This document shows, one piece after another, positions 1 through 9,933 of a stretch of DNA of 64,000 nt. Source of the DNA: Labedella phragmitis. GTDB taxonomy: Bacteria; Actinomycetota; Actinomycetes; Actinomycetales; Microbacteriaceae. The notes beneath the pieces are model-generated. The model made no database searches. It was not told the DNA's origin and saw only the letters and a list, made by a program, of their open reading frames with translations. Position numbers and translations under genes: made by a program. How positions within the stretch are numbered: the first letter of the stretch is position 1; each line of letters opens with the position of its first letter. Where the stretch lies: NCBI RefSeq assembly GCF_004078635.1, contig NZ_RZNB01000008.1, forward strand, positions 42,112-106,111, written 5' to 3'.

Positions 1-345
1 GCCGCCGCCGTTCGTGTACTCGAGGGTGAAATCCGCGGCGAAGGAGGCCTCGATGCCCAGACCGTCGAGGCACTCGATGATCCGATCGCGGAAGTACCCG
101 TATTCGAGCTCGTCGATCGTGCCGTCTTCGAGGGCCTGGCGCTCTTCCGGGGTCGCGATGCCGTACGTGCTCGTGAGCAGATCGGCCCACGGTCCCGAGA
201 AGGGGGTCGGCGGCGCGGCGGCGGAACCCGAGGCGGCTCCGTCGGCTCGATCACCGGCTGCGGGGGAGCAACCGGCGATCGAGCACGCGACGAGGAGCGC
301 GCCGACGGCCGCGACCATCCGTCTCAGCGGCTCACGACGGGTCAT
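1..345 (-). CDS. Lipoprotein, C-terminus cut by window edge
   Basis: The first 115 codons of a secreted lipoprotein are visible; the rest lies beyond the left edge. The start ATG is at 345-343. The N-terminus has arginines, a hydrophobic stretch and a lipobox ending IAGC (Cys about residue 26), followed by a Ser/Ala/Gly-rich linker, so the mature protein should be lipidated and held on the outer face of the membrane. The rest (containing WADLLTSTYGIATPEE) matches no family I know. It starts 5 bp after the stop of the bacteriocin gene on the same strand with no clear ribosome site, so translational coupling is likely. A role in bacteriocin immunity or export is possible from position alone. 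Confidence 0.75.
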   Translation of the reverse strand, partial: MTRREPLRRMVAAVGALLVACSIAGCSPAAGDRADGAASGSAAAPPTPFSGPWADLLTSTYGIATPEERQALEDGTIDELEYGYFRDRIIECLDGLGIEASFAADFTLEYTNGGG

Positions 346-350
346 GCGAC

Positions 351-668
351 TCAGTACGTGTCCCAGAAGGCGGTGTTGCCGCCGATGAACGTCTTGGCCG
401 TCGACGTCTTGGCCCACGCACCGGGAGCCGCGCTCTTCTTCTTGCAGGTCTTCAGGATCGCCCCGTCGCACGCGGTCGCCGAGTGATACAGCTTCGCGTG
501 GTGGTAGTGCGAGAAGACGACGGCCTCCACGCCGTACTCCCACAGTCCTCCGCCGACCTTCTTCGTCGTGGTACCCGCTTCGGCCGCCGCCGGAGCGAAC
601 ACCACGGCGAGTGCCAGCGCGGCCGCTCCCAGCCCGGTCAGCGAGCCCCTCTTCGTCATCAGGCGCAT
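351..668 (-). CDS. Lactococcin 972 family bacteriocin precursor
   Basis: A 105-residue precursor with a Sec signal peptide (about residues 1-31, ending APAAAEA) and a mature part of about 74 residues. The mature part has the family pattern: a Gly-rich start (VGGGLWEYGV), the SHYHHAKLYHSATA block, a GAWAKTSTAKTF block and an aromatic end (FWDTY). Lactococcin 972 of Lactococcus blocks septum formation by binding lipid II; that is family knowledge, not shown here. Unlike lactococcin 972 this protein has two cysteines (in ACDG and TCKK), which may form a disulfide. I chose ATG 668 because GGAG lies 6 bases upstream; ATG 680 and ATG 659 are also in frame. The partner membrane/ABC genes of this family would lie off the left edge. 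Confidence 0.85.
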   Translation of the reverse strand: MRLMTKRGSLTGLGAAALALAVVFAPAAAEAGTTTKKVGGGLWEYGVEAVVFSHYHHAKLYHSATACDGAILKTCKKKSAAPGAWAKTSTAKTFIGGNTAFWDTY

Positions 669-730
669 GCGCCTCTCCATTTCTCTCGTGGACGCCGGAC
701 CGAGCGGTCCGACGCATCACGAACGTAACG

Positions 731-750
731 GAGATACCCATAGGGATACC
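731..750 (-). promoter_or_regulatory. GC-tract inverted motif upstream of bacteriocin gene
   Basis: Read on the minus strand this is GGTATCCCTATGGGTATC, an imperfect palindrome 65-80 bases upstream of the bacteriocin start. Its core CCCTATGGG is identical to the core of the copper-type operator at 27,514-27,530. It may be an operator or overlap the promoter; no regulator gene is nearby. Confidence 0.35.
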
Positions 751-790
751 GTAGCGCGTCGCGATGTGGAGAACGCGATGGTCCGGGGGA

Positions 791-1087
791 CTAGGCGGCG
801 GTGTCCTCAGGCAGGCGCCACTCGGCGACGAACTCCTCGACCGTCTTCTCCTCGAGGTCGCGCCGCACCCGGTGCACGAGGATCTCGGGATCGCCGACGT
901 CGGCCGGAGTGCGCATGATCTCCCGCCCCGTGTCACGCCGCCGCACGACGAGGTCGACGTCGGCCACGACGTCGGGGGAGCCGCCGACCGCCATCGCGAC
1001 GAGGTTGATGAGGAGACGCACGCCGCGGAGCAGGCGCCCGCCGCGTCGCTTCTCGAGGTCCGCCGTGAGGATCTGGGCCGCATTCAC
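791..1087 (-). CDS. Small conserved-looking protein, function unknown
   Basis: A 98-residue protein that I do not recognise. It has a basic front (VNAAQILTADLEKRRGG), one moderately hydrophobic stretch (LLINLVAMAVGG, about residues 24-36), then a charged part with many Arg, Asp and Glu (RRRDTGREIM, RRDLEEKTVEEFVAEWRL). The GTG start at 1087-1085 is preceded by GAGAGAGGATGGAGAA, a purine-rich ribosome site. The reading frame is real on codon pattern, but the product is neither clearly a membrane protein nor an enzyme. It stands alone between the bacteriocin gene and the divergent M18 peptidase. Confidence 0.6.
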   Translation of the reverse strand: MNAAQILTADLEKRRGGRLLRGVRLLINLVAMAVGGSPDVVADVDLVVRRRDTGREIMRTPADVGDPEILVHRVRRDLEEKTVEEFVAEWRLPEDTAA

Positions 1088-1161
1088 TTCTCCATCCTCT
1101 CTCCTCTCGGACGGAGGCGGACGGAGGCCGACGGGGGATGCGCCCGCTCCCTCTCCCCCCG

Positions 1162-1209
1162 TGAACACGTCCTCCGTGCTCGAAAGCGCGTGCACGGAGG
1201 ACGTGTCCA
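1162..1209. repeat. Dispersed intergenic palindrome, copy 1
   Basis: Arms 1162-1179 and 1192-1209 pair at 17 of 18 positions around a 12-base loop (TCGAAAGCGCGT). The same loop and most of the arms recur at 30,679-30,730, and a relative lies at 38,131-38,194. It sits in the short space upstream of the M18 peptidase and could act as a hairpin in RNA or a protein-binding site in DNA. Confidence 0.8.
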
Positions 1210-1237
1210 GGTACCGCCGGAGTGCTTGGATGGATGG

Positions 1238-2557
1238 ATGGACTCCGCAGCCCACGTCGCCGATCTGGCCAGCTTCGTCACCGCGTCCCCCTCGTCGTAC
1301 CACGCCGCTCGAGAGGTCGCCGCGCGAGCGACGTCCGCCGGCTTCGCCCTGCTCGACGAGTCCGCTGACTGGGCCGACGTCGGGCCCGGCTTCCGGGGCG
1401 TCGTCGTGCGCGACGGCGCGGTCATCGTCGTGGCCGTGCCCGACGGCGCGACGGCGACCACTCCTTTCCGCATCGTCGGTGCCCACACCGACTCGCCCGG
1501 GTTCAAGCTCAAGCCGAAGCCCACGACGGCGGCGGCCGGCTGGCTGCAGGCGGGAGTCGAGGTCTACGGCGGTCCGCTCCTCAACTCGTGGCTCGACCGC
1601 GAACTCGAGCTCGCGGGTCGTCTCGTCACGCGGGACGGGCGGGAGCACCTCGTGCGCACGGGGCCGTTCCTGCGGATCCCGCAGCTCGCGATCCACCTCG
1701 ATCGTGACGCGAACTCGGGGCTCGCCCTCGACCGTCAGCGCCACGTCCAGCCCGTGTTCGGGGTCGGCGACGTCACGTCCGGCGACCTCGTCGGGATCCT
1801 CGCGGAGCGGGTCGGCGTCGCGTCGGAGGACGTGCTCGGGTATGACGTGCTCACCGCGGACACGCAGGAACCGCGGACCTTCGGGCTCGACGACGCGCTC
1901 TTCGCGTCCGGGCGGCTCGACAACCTGAGTTCGGTCCACGCGGGTCTCGCAGCCCTGCTCGCGGCCGTCGACGCAGGAGAGTCCCGTGATAGCGGGGCCA
2001 CAGATCTCGATGCCGCGGATCTCGGCGCCGTCCTCGTGCTCGCCGCGTTCGACCACGAAGAGCTCGGGTCCGAATCGCGCTCGGGGGCGAGCGGACCCTT
2101 CCTCGCCGACGTGCTCTCCCGCGTGGGCGGAGCGCTCGGCGCGGGACCGGCCGAGCTCGCGCGATCCTTCGCCGCCTCGTGGGTCGTGTCGGCGGACGCC
2201 GGCCACGCCGTCCACCCCAACTACCCCGAGAAGCACGATCCCGTGAACCGCCCGCTCGCCGGACGCGGCCCGCTGCTCAAGATCAACGCCAATCAGCGCT
2301 ACTCGACCGACGCGCATGGGGCCGCGCTGTGGGCGCGCGCGAGTGAAGCGGCCGGGGTGCCGTTCCAGGAGTTCGTCTCCAACAACACCGTGCCGTGCGG
2401 GTCGACCATCGGTCCGCTCACCGCGACGCGGCTCGGTATCCGCACCGTCGATGTCGGGGTCGCGCTTCTGTCGATGCACTCGGCGCGCGAACTCGTGCAC
2501 GTCGACGACGTCGCGGCGCTCGCGGCCGCCTCGACGGCCTTCTACCGCGGCGCATAG
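1238..2557 (+). CDS. M18 family aminopeptidase
   Basis: A 439-residue cytosolic zinc aminopeptidase of the M18 family, which removes N-terminal (often acidic) residues from peptides. The dinuclear zinc site is visible: AHTDSPGFKLKP (His/Asp, about residues 82-93), SGRLDNLSSVHAGL (bridging Asp), FDHEELGSES (catalytic and metal-binding Glu, about 271-279), VSADAGHAVHPNYPEKHDP (Asp, about 320-338) and LLSMHSARE (last His ligand, about 411). Length fits the family. ATG 1238 is chosen because the upstream in-frame sequence is not protein-like; CGGAG lies about 15 bases upstream. It is a single gene, converging on the GH5 gene across a hairpin. Confidence 0.93.
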   Translation: MDSAAHVADLASFVTASPSSYHAAREVAARATSAGFALLDESADWADVGPGFRGVVVRDGAVIVVAVPDGATATTPFRIVGAHTDSPGFKLKPKPTTAAAGWLQAGVEVYGGPLLNSWLDRELELAGRLVTRDGREHLVRTGPFLRIPQLAIHLDRDANSGLALDRQRHVQPVFGVGDVTSGDLVGILAERVGVASEDVLGYDVLTADTQEPRTFGLDDALFASGRLDNLSSVHAGLAALLAAVDAGESRDSGATDLDAADLGAVLVLAAFDHEELGSESRSGASGPFLADVLSRVGGALGAGPAELARSFAASWVVSADAGHAVHPNYPEKHDPVNRPLAGRGPLLKINANQRYSTDAHGAALWARASEAAGVPFQEFVSNNTVPCGSTIGPLTATRLGIRTVDVGVALLSMHSARELVHVDDVAALAAASTAFYRGA

Positions 2558-2648
2558 ACGCAGGCACCGGCATCGTGACGAGGCCGTGGGATGGCATCGT
2601 CGCTCGCCGCTCGCCGCTCGCCGCTCGCGGCACGGGTGTCGCGCCGCT

Positions 2649-2689
2649 GTGCCCGTCGGCTCACCCCCTCAGATGAGCCGACGGGGCAC
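2649..2689. terminator. Bidirectional hairpin between convergent genes
   Basis: GTGCCCGTCGGCTCA (2649-2663) pairs with TGAGCCGACGGGGCAC (2674-2689), with one bulged base, around a 10-base loop. It lies between the ends of the M18 gene and the GH5 gene and probably terminates both. There is no strong U-tract, as is common in high-GC actinobacteria. Confidence 0.75.
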
Positions 2690-2694
2690 GTCGA

Positions 2695-4161
2695 TCAGCC
2701 TCTGACGGCCAATTCGTACACGCGGGCGATCTCCGCCTCCGTCGTCGACGCCGACGGATCGGTGACGACGAGGCGCACCTGGTCGACACCCGCGACGCCC
2801 ACCGGGACGTCGAGAGCCGGCTGCGTGTTCCCGGTGATGGACGCGACCTGCTGCCATTCGCCGCCAGTGTGCACTTCGAGCGTGAAGTCCACGAGGACGA
2901 CGCCCGACCCGCCGCCGTAGCCGCTGTAGACGCCGACCGAATCGACGGTCTGCGCGGAGCCGAGGGTGACCGTCGCCGTCGGTGTCGTGTCACCGACGGC
3001 GGAGAGCCATCGACCGGCGTCGGAGCAGTCGCCGTCTGTGAGGTTGTCGCCTGAGAACGACTGGTGCACCGAGGACACCTGCGCAGCCGCCCCGACGGCG
3101 TCGTGCGATTCGCACGGCGACACGTTCGGTGCGCCCGCGAGCCAGTCCTTGATGAACCGCCCCTGGAACTCCCCGCCCATCAGGTTCCACTCGTAATCGA
3201 ACATCTGCGGCTTCCAGAAGTTGTCGAGGATCCACGCTTGCCAGCCGATCCACGGATGCGCGTCCATGTACTCGCGGAACGGTACACCCCAGTTCGAGGT
3301 CGTCCCGTTCGTGATCGGATCGGAGAACTCGCCCGGCGGATTCCAGCCGAACTCGGTGAGCACGACGGGCACGGTGTTCGCCGCGTTGCCGAACTTGCCG
3401 TCGAGGAGGGTCGGCGTCGGGGAGCCTTGGTTCGGATAGAGGTGGTACACGTAGGCGAGATTGTCGTCGTCGACGGGATTGGCGAGGGCGCCGTTGAGCA
3501 TCGTCGACCATTGGGGAGAACCCATGAGGAGGAGCGTGTCGGGAGCGACGGTGCGGATCGAGTCGACGACGGGCTGGATGTAGTCCTTCCAGGTGTTCCA
3601 GTTCGCCGGGTTGATCGGTTCGTTGAACACCTCGAAGATCACGTTCGTGGTGGAGCCGTAGATCGGTGCGATGTAGTCCCAGAAGCGCTTCACCATCGAT
3701 TGCGGCACGGCACCCGGGCCGTCGCCGTAGTCCCGCACCAGGTGCAGGTCGATGATGAGGTAGATCCCGAGGTCGACCGCCTGATCGACGTACGGCGCGA
3801 TGTACTGGGCGTCGTAGGCGGCGAGGTCGGTCGTCGAACTGATCTCGGTGACCGGCAGGCGCACGACGTCGGAGAACCACCCGGCCGACGCGTCGGCCGC
3901 CAGATCGATGAGCTCCGCTGTGGGCTTCGAGTCGCAGTAGTCGCAGACGTCGTTCTGCTCGGGGGCGAGGACCGAGACGCCCTGGAGGGTCACCCCTCGA
4001 CCGTTCGCGTCCCGGATCCAGTTGCCGTCCACCTGCAGCGCGGGCGCCGAGCCCGCTGGTGCTGCGCTCGCCGCGGCGGGAAGGCCGCCCAGTGCGAGCC
4101 CGCCGGCCACGATCGCGACGACTGCCGCGATCGAGCGCCGTCGGTGTCTTGGTCGTTCCAT
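2695..4161 (-). CDS. Secreted GH5-type glycosidase with discoidin-like C-terminal domain
   Basis: A 488-residue exported enzyme. A Sec signal peptide (Arg-rich start, hydrophobic core, AASAAPAG cleavage region) is followed by a TIM-barrel domain of the GH5/cellulase type: IFEVFNEP carries the acid/base Glu (about residue 180) and VVLTEFGW the nucleophile Glu (about 270). GNWIRDANGRGVTLQGVSVL at the start is typical of endoglucanases and mannanases; substrate cannot be told from sequence. Residues about 350-488 form a discoidin/F5-8C-like, probably carbohydrate-binding, domain (ending with VTDPSASTTEAEIARVYEL) that resembles the tail of the protein at 19,368. It is the last gene of the minus-strand operon from 12,680, 52 bp after the FAD oxidoreductase gene. 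Confidence 0.88.
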   Translation of the reverse strand: MERPRHRRRSIAAVVAIVAGGLALGGLPAAASAAPAGSAPALQVDGNWIRDANGRGVTLQGVSVLAPEQNDVCDYCDSKPTAELIDLAADASAGWFSDVVRLPVTEISSTTDLAAYDAQYIAPYVDQAVDLGIYLIIDLHLVRDYGDGPGAVPQSMVKRFWDYIAPIYGSTTNVIFEVFNEPINPANWNTWKDYIQPVVDSIRTVAPDTLLLMGSPQWSTMLNGALANPVDDDNLAYVYHLYPNQGSPTPTLLDGKFGNAANTVPVVLTEFGWNPPGEFSDPITNGTTSNWGVPFREYMDAHPWIGWQAWILDNFWKPQMFDYEWNLMGGEFQGRFIKDWLAGAPNVSPCESHDAVGAAAQVSSVHQSFSGDNLTDGDCSDAGRWLSAVGDTTPTATVTLGSAQTVDSVGVYSGYGGGSGVVLVDFTLEVHTGGEWQQVASITGNTQPALDVPVGVAGVDQVRLVVTDPSASTTEAEIARVYELAVRG

Positions 4162-4213
4162 GAGTTTTCCCCTCTCGTCACCGGTCGCCTCGTTGCGACC
4201 GCTCGCCTCGCCC

Positions 4214-5860
4214 TCAGCGGGCGGGGACGTTCTCGTCCTCTTCCGCGCGTACGGGACTCCAGTGGTGCGTCCGCACGTGCTCCGGCCAGCGGAGCGTGAG
4301 TCCCAGCGGGCCCGTGAGGAGGGACCGGAAGTCGTGCAGGAGGTGCTCGTCCGCGCGGACGGCGCGCGGCGGCACGCGTCTCTCCAGCGCGAACGTGGCG
4401 AGGGCGCCGACGGCCTCCCCGATGCTCCATTCCACGGGGTGCAAGCGGTAGCAGCCGTTCGTGATGTGCGTCGAGCCGATGTTCTTCGCCGCCGGCAGCA
4501 GGTTGTCGATCCGCACCGGAAGCAGGGCTCCGAGCGGGATCTGGAACGGGTACGCCTCGATGTCGACGTACGTGCGCCCCGAGGTGCTCGGGTGCAGATC
4601 GATACGGTAGTGACCGATCCCGACGCTGTCGTCGAAGAGTGCGCTCCCGGTGCCGCGACCGCGGGACTCGACGCCCACGTGCTGCTCGAGGACACGGAAC
4701 TCCGTCACGGCGCGTCGGGCCTCCCGGATGTACGCCGCCATCGCGAACCCGTCATCGGTTCCCGTCACGTCCCCGCGCAGCATCAGTCCGGGGTACCCCT
4801 CGCCGCCGTCCTCCCGTGGGGCCTCGGTCTGCATCCAGTGGAGGAACGACGCCGACAGTTCCCGACTCGCGGCGAGCGCCCGTTCCGCGGCATCGGGCTC
4901 GACGCCGAGAAGCGGCGCCTCCCAGTAGTCCACCTGCGGCCAGTTGACGAGGGAGACGTCCGAGTCGATCGTTCCGTCTCGGAAGTTCTCGGCGGCGAGG
5001 ACGCGGCGGAACCGCCACAGGTCGAACGGCACGTTCGGCGTCGGCAGAGCCTGGAAGATGGGGCGTGTCCGCACGCGTAGGCCGATGGGCTCGACATCCG
5101 TCCAGGAGAGCTGCGGACCCGGCCAGAATGGATCGACGTGGGTCCGCCAGTGCTCGTACCGCTCGGGCTTCGCGATGGTGTGGTCCTCGCCCGGACGGTG
5201 TTCGACCGCGAAGCACCAGGAGATCGCCTGCTGATCGAGGGGATCGGCGTTCGGCGGAGCGTGCAGTTCGCCGGTGTCGTCGCGGCCCTCCGCGCCGATG
5301 ACGTGTTCGACACCTCCGAGTTCGAGCAGGTCGCCGAGCTCCGTCGCATCCACGACGATCGGCGCGCGCAATTCGTGCTCCATACCGTCGTCGCCTCTGA
5401 CCGTGACGGCGCGGACCTCGTGTCCGCGCACCTCGACGGCGACCGGCCGCGCGCGGAGCATCACCCGAAGACGCCCGGACGCGAGCCACGGTGCGAGCAT
5501 CTCGTCGATCACCGCGGCGGCGACGCGCGGCTCGTGGCAGAGGCGGCTCACGACACCGGCGCCGGGATTCAGGTGCGGATCGGCGGCCGCCGCGGCCGTC
5601 AGCGGGTAGTTGCGGCGGTAGTAGTCGCGGACGCGATTGCGGAACTCCGCGTAGCTCGGCGAGGTCGACGGCGCTTCGATCCACGCGTTCTCATCGGGCG
5701 GCACCGCTTGACTCGTGAGCTGACCGCCGAGCCACGCGGTCTCCTCCGTCACGATGACGCGAGAGCCGAGGCGGAGGGCCGTGAGCGCGGCGGCGACCCC
5801 TCCGGTTCCGCCGCCGATCACGAGGAGATCGGCACCGTGTCGCTCGGATCGATGATTCAT
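4214..5860 (-). CDS. FAD-dependent oxidoreductase (PF12831-type)
   Basis: A 548-residue flavoprotein. The N-terminal Rossmann fold has the FAD motif VIGGGTGGVAAALTALRLG (about residues 13-31) followed by ETAWLGGQLTSQ, characteristic of the FAD_oxidored family (PF12831), whose substrates are mostly unknown. VVDATELGDLLELGG and AAKNIGSTHITNG further in are also family-typical. No signal peptide, so it acts in the cytosol. ATG 5860 overlaps the stop of the LacI gene (ATGA). It sits between importer genes and a secreted GH5, so it probably oxidises an imported sugar or glycoside; that is inference. A longer relative occurs in the locus at 21,321. Confidence 0.85.
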   Translation of the reverse strand: MNHRSERHGADLLVIGGGTGGVAAALTALRLGSRVIVTEETAWLGGQLTSQAVPPDENAWIEAPSTSPSYAEFRNRVRDYYRRNYPLTAAAAADPHLNPGAGVVSRLCHEPRVAAAVIDEMLAPWLASGRLRVMLRARPVAVEVRGHEVRAVTVRGDDGMEHELRAPIVVDATELGDLLELGGVEHVIGAEGRDDTGELHAPPNADPLDQQAISWCFAVEHRPGEDHTIAKPERYEHWRTHVDPFWPGPQLSWTDVEPIGLRVRTRPIFQALPTPNVPFDLWRFRRVLAAENFRDGTIDSDVSLVNWPQVDYWEAPLLGVEPDAAERALAASRELSASFLHWMQTEAPREDGGEGYPGLMLRGDVTGTDDGFAMAAYIREARRAVTEFRVLEQHVGVESRGRGTGSALFDDSVGIGHYRIDLHPSTSGRTYVDIEAYPFQIPLGALLPVRIDNLLPAAKNIGSTHITNGCYRLHPVEWSIGEAVGALATFALERRVPPRAVRADEHLLHDFRSLLTGPLGLTLRWPEHVRTHHWSPVRAEEDENVPAR

Positions 5861-6908
5861 CGTTCGGCTCCCCGTGTCGCGTCGGCGATCGTGCCGCCCG
5901 GAACCACCTCGCACGCCACGAGCACGCTCTCCCGCTCGGCATCGGGGTCCTGCACCATCGCGATGAGGCTGTCCACGGCGATGCGGCCGATCTGCTTGCG
6001 AGGGATGCGGAGGTCGTCCCAGTGCTCGCCCGCCGCCGAGGTGTCCTCGAGGACGGCGACCGAGACGTCCTGCGGCACCGACAGCCCCCGCGCGGACAGC
6101 TCCGTGCGGAGCCTGTCGGCGATGCGCTCGCTCTCGACGACCGCTGCGGTGGTGTCCCCGCGCGCGAATCCGTCGATGACGGCGCTGTCGAGACCGCTCA
6201 CGCCGCTCACGAAGCCGGGGGACGTGTCCACGATGCCCAGCCGGGCGACGGCGTCGGCGTACCCGGAGCGTCGGTCGTCGTACGGCTCCCCCTCGATCGA
6301 GTCCCGGAGGTAGGCGAACCGGCGGTGGCCGTGAGCGTGGACGCGCTCCACGATCTCCGCGGCGGCACGCCGGTAGTCCGGGACGATGCAGGGGAACGGC
6401 GCGCCGTCGACGTCGCGGCGACCGATGTGCACGAACGGGTAGCCCTCGTGCCACAACCGCGCGAGCTCCTCGCGATCGGGCGACATGCCGAGGAGGACGC
6501 TGCCGTCGGCGATCGTGAGGCGGTTCGTCTCCTCCCGGTAGATCTTGCGACCGCCGGCCCCGTCTCCCGTCGAACTGAAGAGCACGAGGTCGTGGCGGGT
6601 CTCCTCCGCCCGCTCCTCGATGCCGAGGAGGAACTCGAAGTAGAAGCTCTCACGCGCGTTCGGGAACAGAGGTTCGAACGTGTGCACGCCGAGGAGTTGC
6701 GTGCGCTTGCCACGCAGGTTCCGGGCGATGGGATTCGGCACGTACCCGAGGCTCGCGATGGCGGCGAGGATCCGGTCACGGGTCTCCGCGGGGATGCGGG
6801 AGTCGGTTCCGTCCCCGCTGATCACACGCGAGACGGCCGATTGCGAAACGCCGGCGAGTCGGGCGACGTCCGATTGGCGAGCGGCCCTCTGCCGTCCGGT
6901 GGTGCTGG

Positions 6909-6912
<4 letters not shown>
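5857..6912 (-). CDS. LacI family transcriptional regulator
   Basis: A 351-residue LacI-type repressor. The helix-turn-helix is at residues about 13-40 (SDVARLAGVSQSAVSRVISG), followed by the hinge helix (PNPIARNLRGKRT) and a periplasmic-binding-like sensor domain with LGVHTFEPLFPNARES and a C-terminal ILEDTSAAGEHWDDLRIPR-like region. It is embedded inside the operon: its start overlaps the stop of the upstream ABC ATPase gene and its stop overlaps the start of the FAD oxidoreductase, both ATGA. It most likely represses this operon in response to an imported oligosaccharide. The inverted repeat at 12,735-12,797 is a candidate target. Confidence 0.92.
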
Positions 6913-7984
<1,072 letters not shown>

Positions 7985-7988
<4 letters not shown>

Positions 7989-9025
7989 GGCCGGATCCCT
8001 TCATCGTGGAGATGGCACGCGACGGAACGACCGCCGTGCGGCTCGAGCAGGGGGAGCTCGGTGCGGCATCGCTCCATGACGGCCGGGCACCGGTCGGCGA
8101 ACGGGCACCCGCTCGGCAGAGCGCGGAGGTCCGGGGGGCTCCCGGGGATGCCCTCGAGGCGCGTCACCGGGGCGTGCAGCGGCGGGAAGGAGTCTCGGAG
8201 CCCCCGCGTGTACGGGTGCATCGGTGTCCGGTACACGTCGGTGGCCGAGGCGAGCTCGACGATGCGACCCGCGTACATCACGGCGATCCGATCGGCGAGT
8301 TCGAGGAGGAGGGAGAGATCGTGCGTCACGAAGACGACCGCGAAACCGAACTCGCGTCGCAGACGCAGCACCTGGGCGAGGATCTGCCGCTGCATCACGA
8401 CGTCGACAGCCGTCGTCGGCTCGTCCATGACGACGAGCTCGGGTCGACATGCGAGGGCGAGTGCAATCGTGGCACGCTGTCTCATGCCACCGGACAACTC
8501 GTGCGGATAGCTCCGTGCACGGTCGGCGGAGATCCCGACGAGGCCGAGGAGTCGCCTCGCCTCCTCCCAGGCCGCCGTGTGGCTCATGGAACGATCGTGC
8601 TCGCGCAGCGCATCGACGAACTGGGCTCCGAGCCGCATCACGGGATTGAGCGCGTCCATCGCGCTCTGCAGCACGATCGAGAGACTCGTCCAGCGCAGGG
8701 CGCGGAGCTTCCGGGGCGTGAGCCGCACGAGATCGACGGGCTCCTCGCCGTCCTGGGGGTGGAAGAGGACGCGCCCTGCGGTCGTCACGGCGGGAGGGCG
8801 CTGCAGCCGGGTGAGAGCCGTGATGAGCGTGGACTTGCCCGAGCCGGACTCCCCGACGATGCCGAGGATCTCGCCGCGACGGAGGGCGAAGGTGACGTCG
8901 GTACACGCTCGCACGGGCTCTCCGGCGCCGGCGTATTCGACGCACAGCCCGTCGACGTCGAGGACGGTGTCCGATCCGACGGGTCGAGCGGCATCGTTCC
9001 GAGCGGTGAGTGCTGTCGTGGTCAC
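7985..9025 (-). CDS. Oligopeptide/oligosaccharide ABC transporter ATP-binding protein (OppD/DppD type)
   Basis: A 346-residue ATPase, partner of the one at 6,909. Walker A GESGSGKSTL (about residues 56-65), Q-loop region LSIVLQSAMDALNPVMRLG, signature ELSGGMRQRA, Walker B LVVMDEPTTAVD and switch FVTHDLSLL are intact; the C-terminal Cys motif is GCPFADRCPAVMERC. I chose GTG 9025 because AAGGAG lies 7 bases upstream (AAGGAGCATGAC-GTG); a longer in-frame start overlapping the permease gene is less likely. It begins 1 bp after the permease stop and ends with an ATGA overlap into the next ATPase. Confidence 0.93.
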
Positions 9026-9026
9026 G

Positions 9027-9932
9027 TCATGCTCCTTCCGAGGCGACGGCGATGCGGTGAGCGGCCGTTCGCTTGACGACACGACGCGACACGGACCGGA
9101 GCTTCGGATTGGCCAGTTCGTCGACGCCGAAATTGATGAGGGCGGCAGCCGTGCCGACGAGCGCGATGCAGAGTCCCGGAGGCACGAACCACCACCACAG
9201 CCCGCGGAGGACCGCGCTCTGCTGCTGAGCCGCCTGGATCATCGTGCCCCAACTGATCGCCGAGGAGTCCGAGACGCCGAGGAACGCGAGCCCGGCCTCC
9301 GCCATGACCGCCCCGATGAGGCCGCCGAGGAACATCGACGCGATCCAGCCGTACAGGTGCGGGAGCACTTCGGAGAAGATCAGTCGTGTGTTCGACTCGC
9401 CGAGCATGCGCATGGCTTGCACGAAATCCCGATTGCTGACGCTCATGGCTTGGGCGCGCAGTGTCCTTGCCCCGCCGGCCCATCCGAAGACGCCGATGAT
9501 GAACGCGATCATGACGAGTCCGGTGCCCTGCAGATACCCCGCGATCACGAAGATGAGCGGAAGCACGGGCATCACGAGGAAGAGGTTGGTGAGGAAGTTG
9601 AGCAGATTGCCCGTCGTCCCGCCGAAATACCCGGCCGGCACCCCGATGAGCACGGAGATCGCCGTCCCGATGATCGCGCCGAGGAACCCGACGAACATCG
9701 AGCCCCTCGCGCCCTCGATGACCTGGGCGAGCACGTCCTGACCGAACTGGGTGGTGCCGAGCGGGTGCTCGGCGCTCGGAGGCGCCGAGATCGCGGAGAT
9801 GTCGTTCGTCCGCGCGTCGAGTCCCAGTACCGACCCCGTGATCCACGGGCCGACCAGGGCGAGGAGGACGAAGAAGCCGAGCACGACGACGCCGAACGTC
9901 ACCTTGCCGTTGCCGAAGAGGGAGTACTTCAC
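9027..9932 (-). CDS. ABC transporter permease (OppC/DppC type)
   Basis: A 301-residue inner-membrane permease. Six or so hydrophobic helices are visible, the first at about residues 10-32 (FGVVVLGFFVLLALVGPWI), plus the typical periplasmic PLGTTQFGQDVLAQVIEGAR segment of DppC-type proteins. The EAA coupling loop lies around AQAMSVSNRDFVQAMRMLG. The GTG start at 9932 follows AGGAGAAG by 4 bases and lies 1 bp after the stop of the DppB-type gene. It forms a heterodimeric channel with the protein at 9,934-11,037. Confidence 0.92.
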   Translation of the reverse strand: MKYSLFGNGKVTFGVVVLGFFVLLALVGPWITGSVLGLDARTNDISAISAPPSAEHPLGTTQFGQDVLAQVIEGARGSMFVGFLGAIIGTAISVLIGVPAGYFGGTTGNLLNFLTNLFLVMPVLPLIFVIAGYLQGTGLVMIAFIIGVFGWAGGARTLRAQAMSVSNRDFVQAMRMLGESNTRLIFSEVLPHLYGWIASMFLGGLIGAVMAEAGLAFLGVSDSSAISWGTMIQAAQQQSAVLRGLWWWFVPPGLCIALVGTAAALINFGVDELANPKLRSVSRRVVKRTAAHRIAVASEGA

Positions 9933-9933
9933 G

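Noticed and set aside
791..2500. Minus-strand frame of 569 codons starting inside the M18 gene
   Set aside because: Only its last 98 codons, with their own GTG and ribosome site, look like a gene. The rest is antisense to the M18 peptidase and passes through the palindrome at 1,162.
4162..4695. Longer N-terminus for the GH5 gene
   Set aside because: The extension overlaps the FAD oxidoreductase in another frame and would hide the signal peptide; ATG 4161 gives a proper one.
5919..6454. Extension of the FAD oxidoreductase frame upstream into the lacI gene
   Set aside because: The upstream part is antisense-free but lies in a wrong frame of lacI, is Arg-rich and has no fold; ATG 5860 gives the FAD motif at the usual place.
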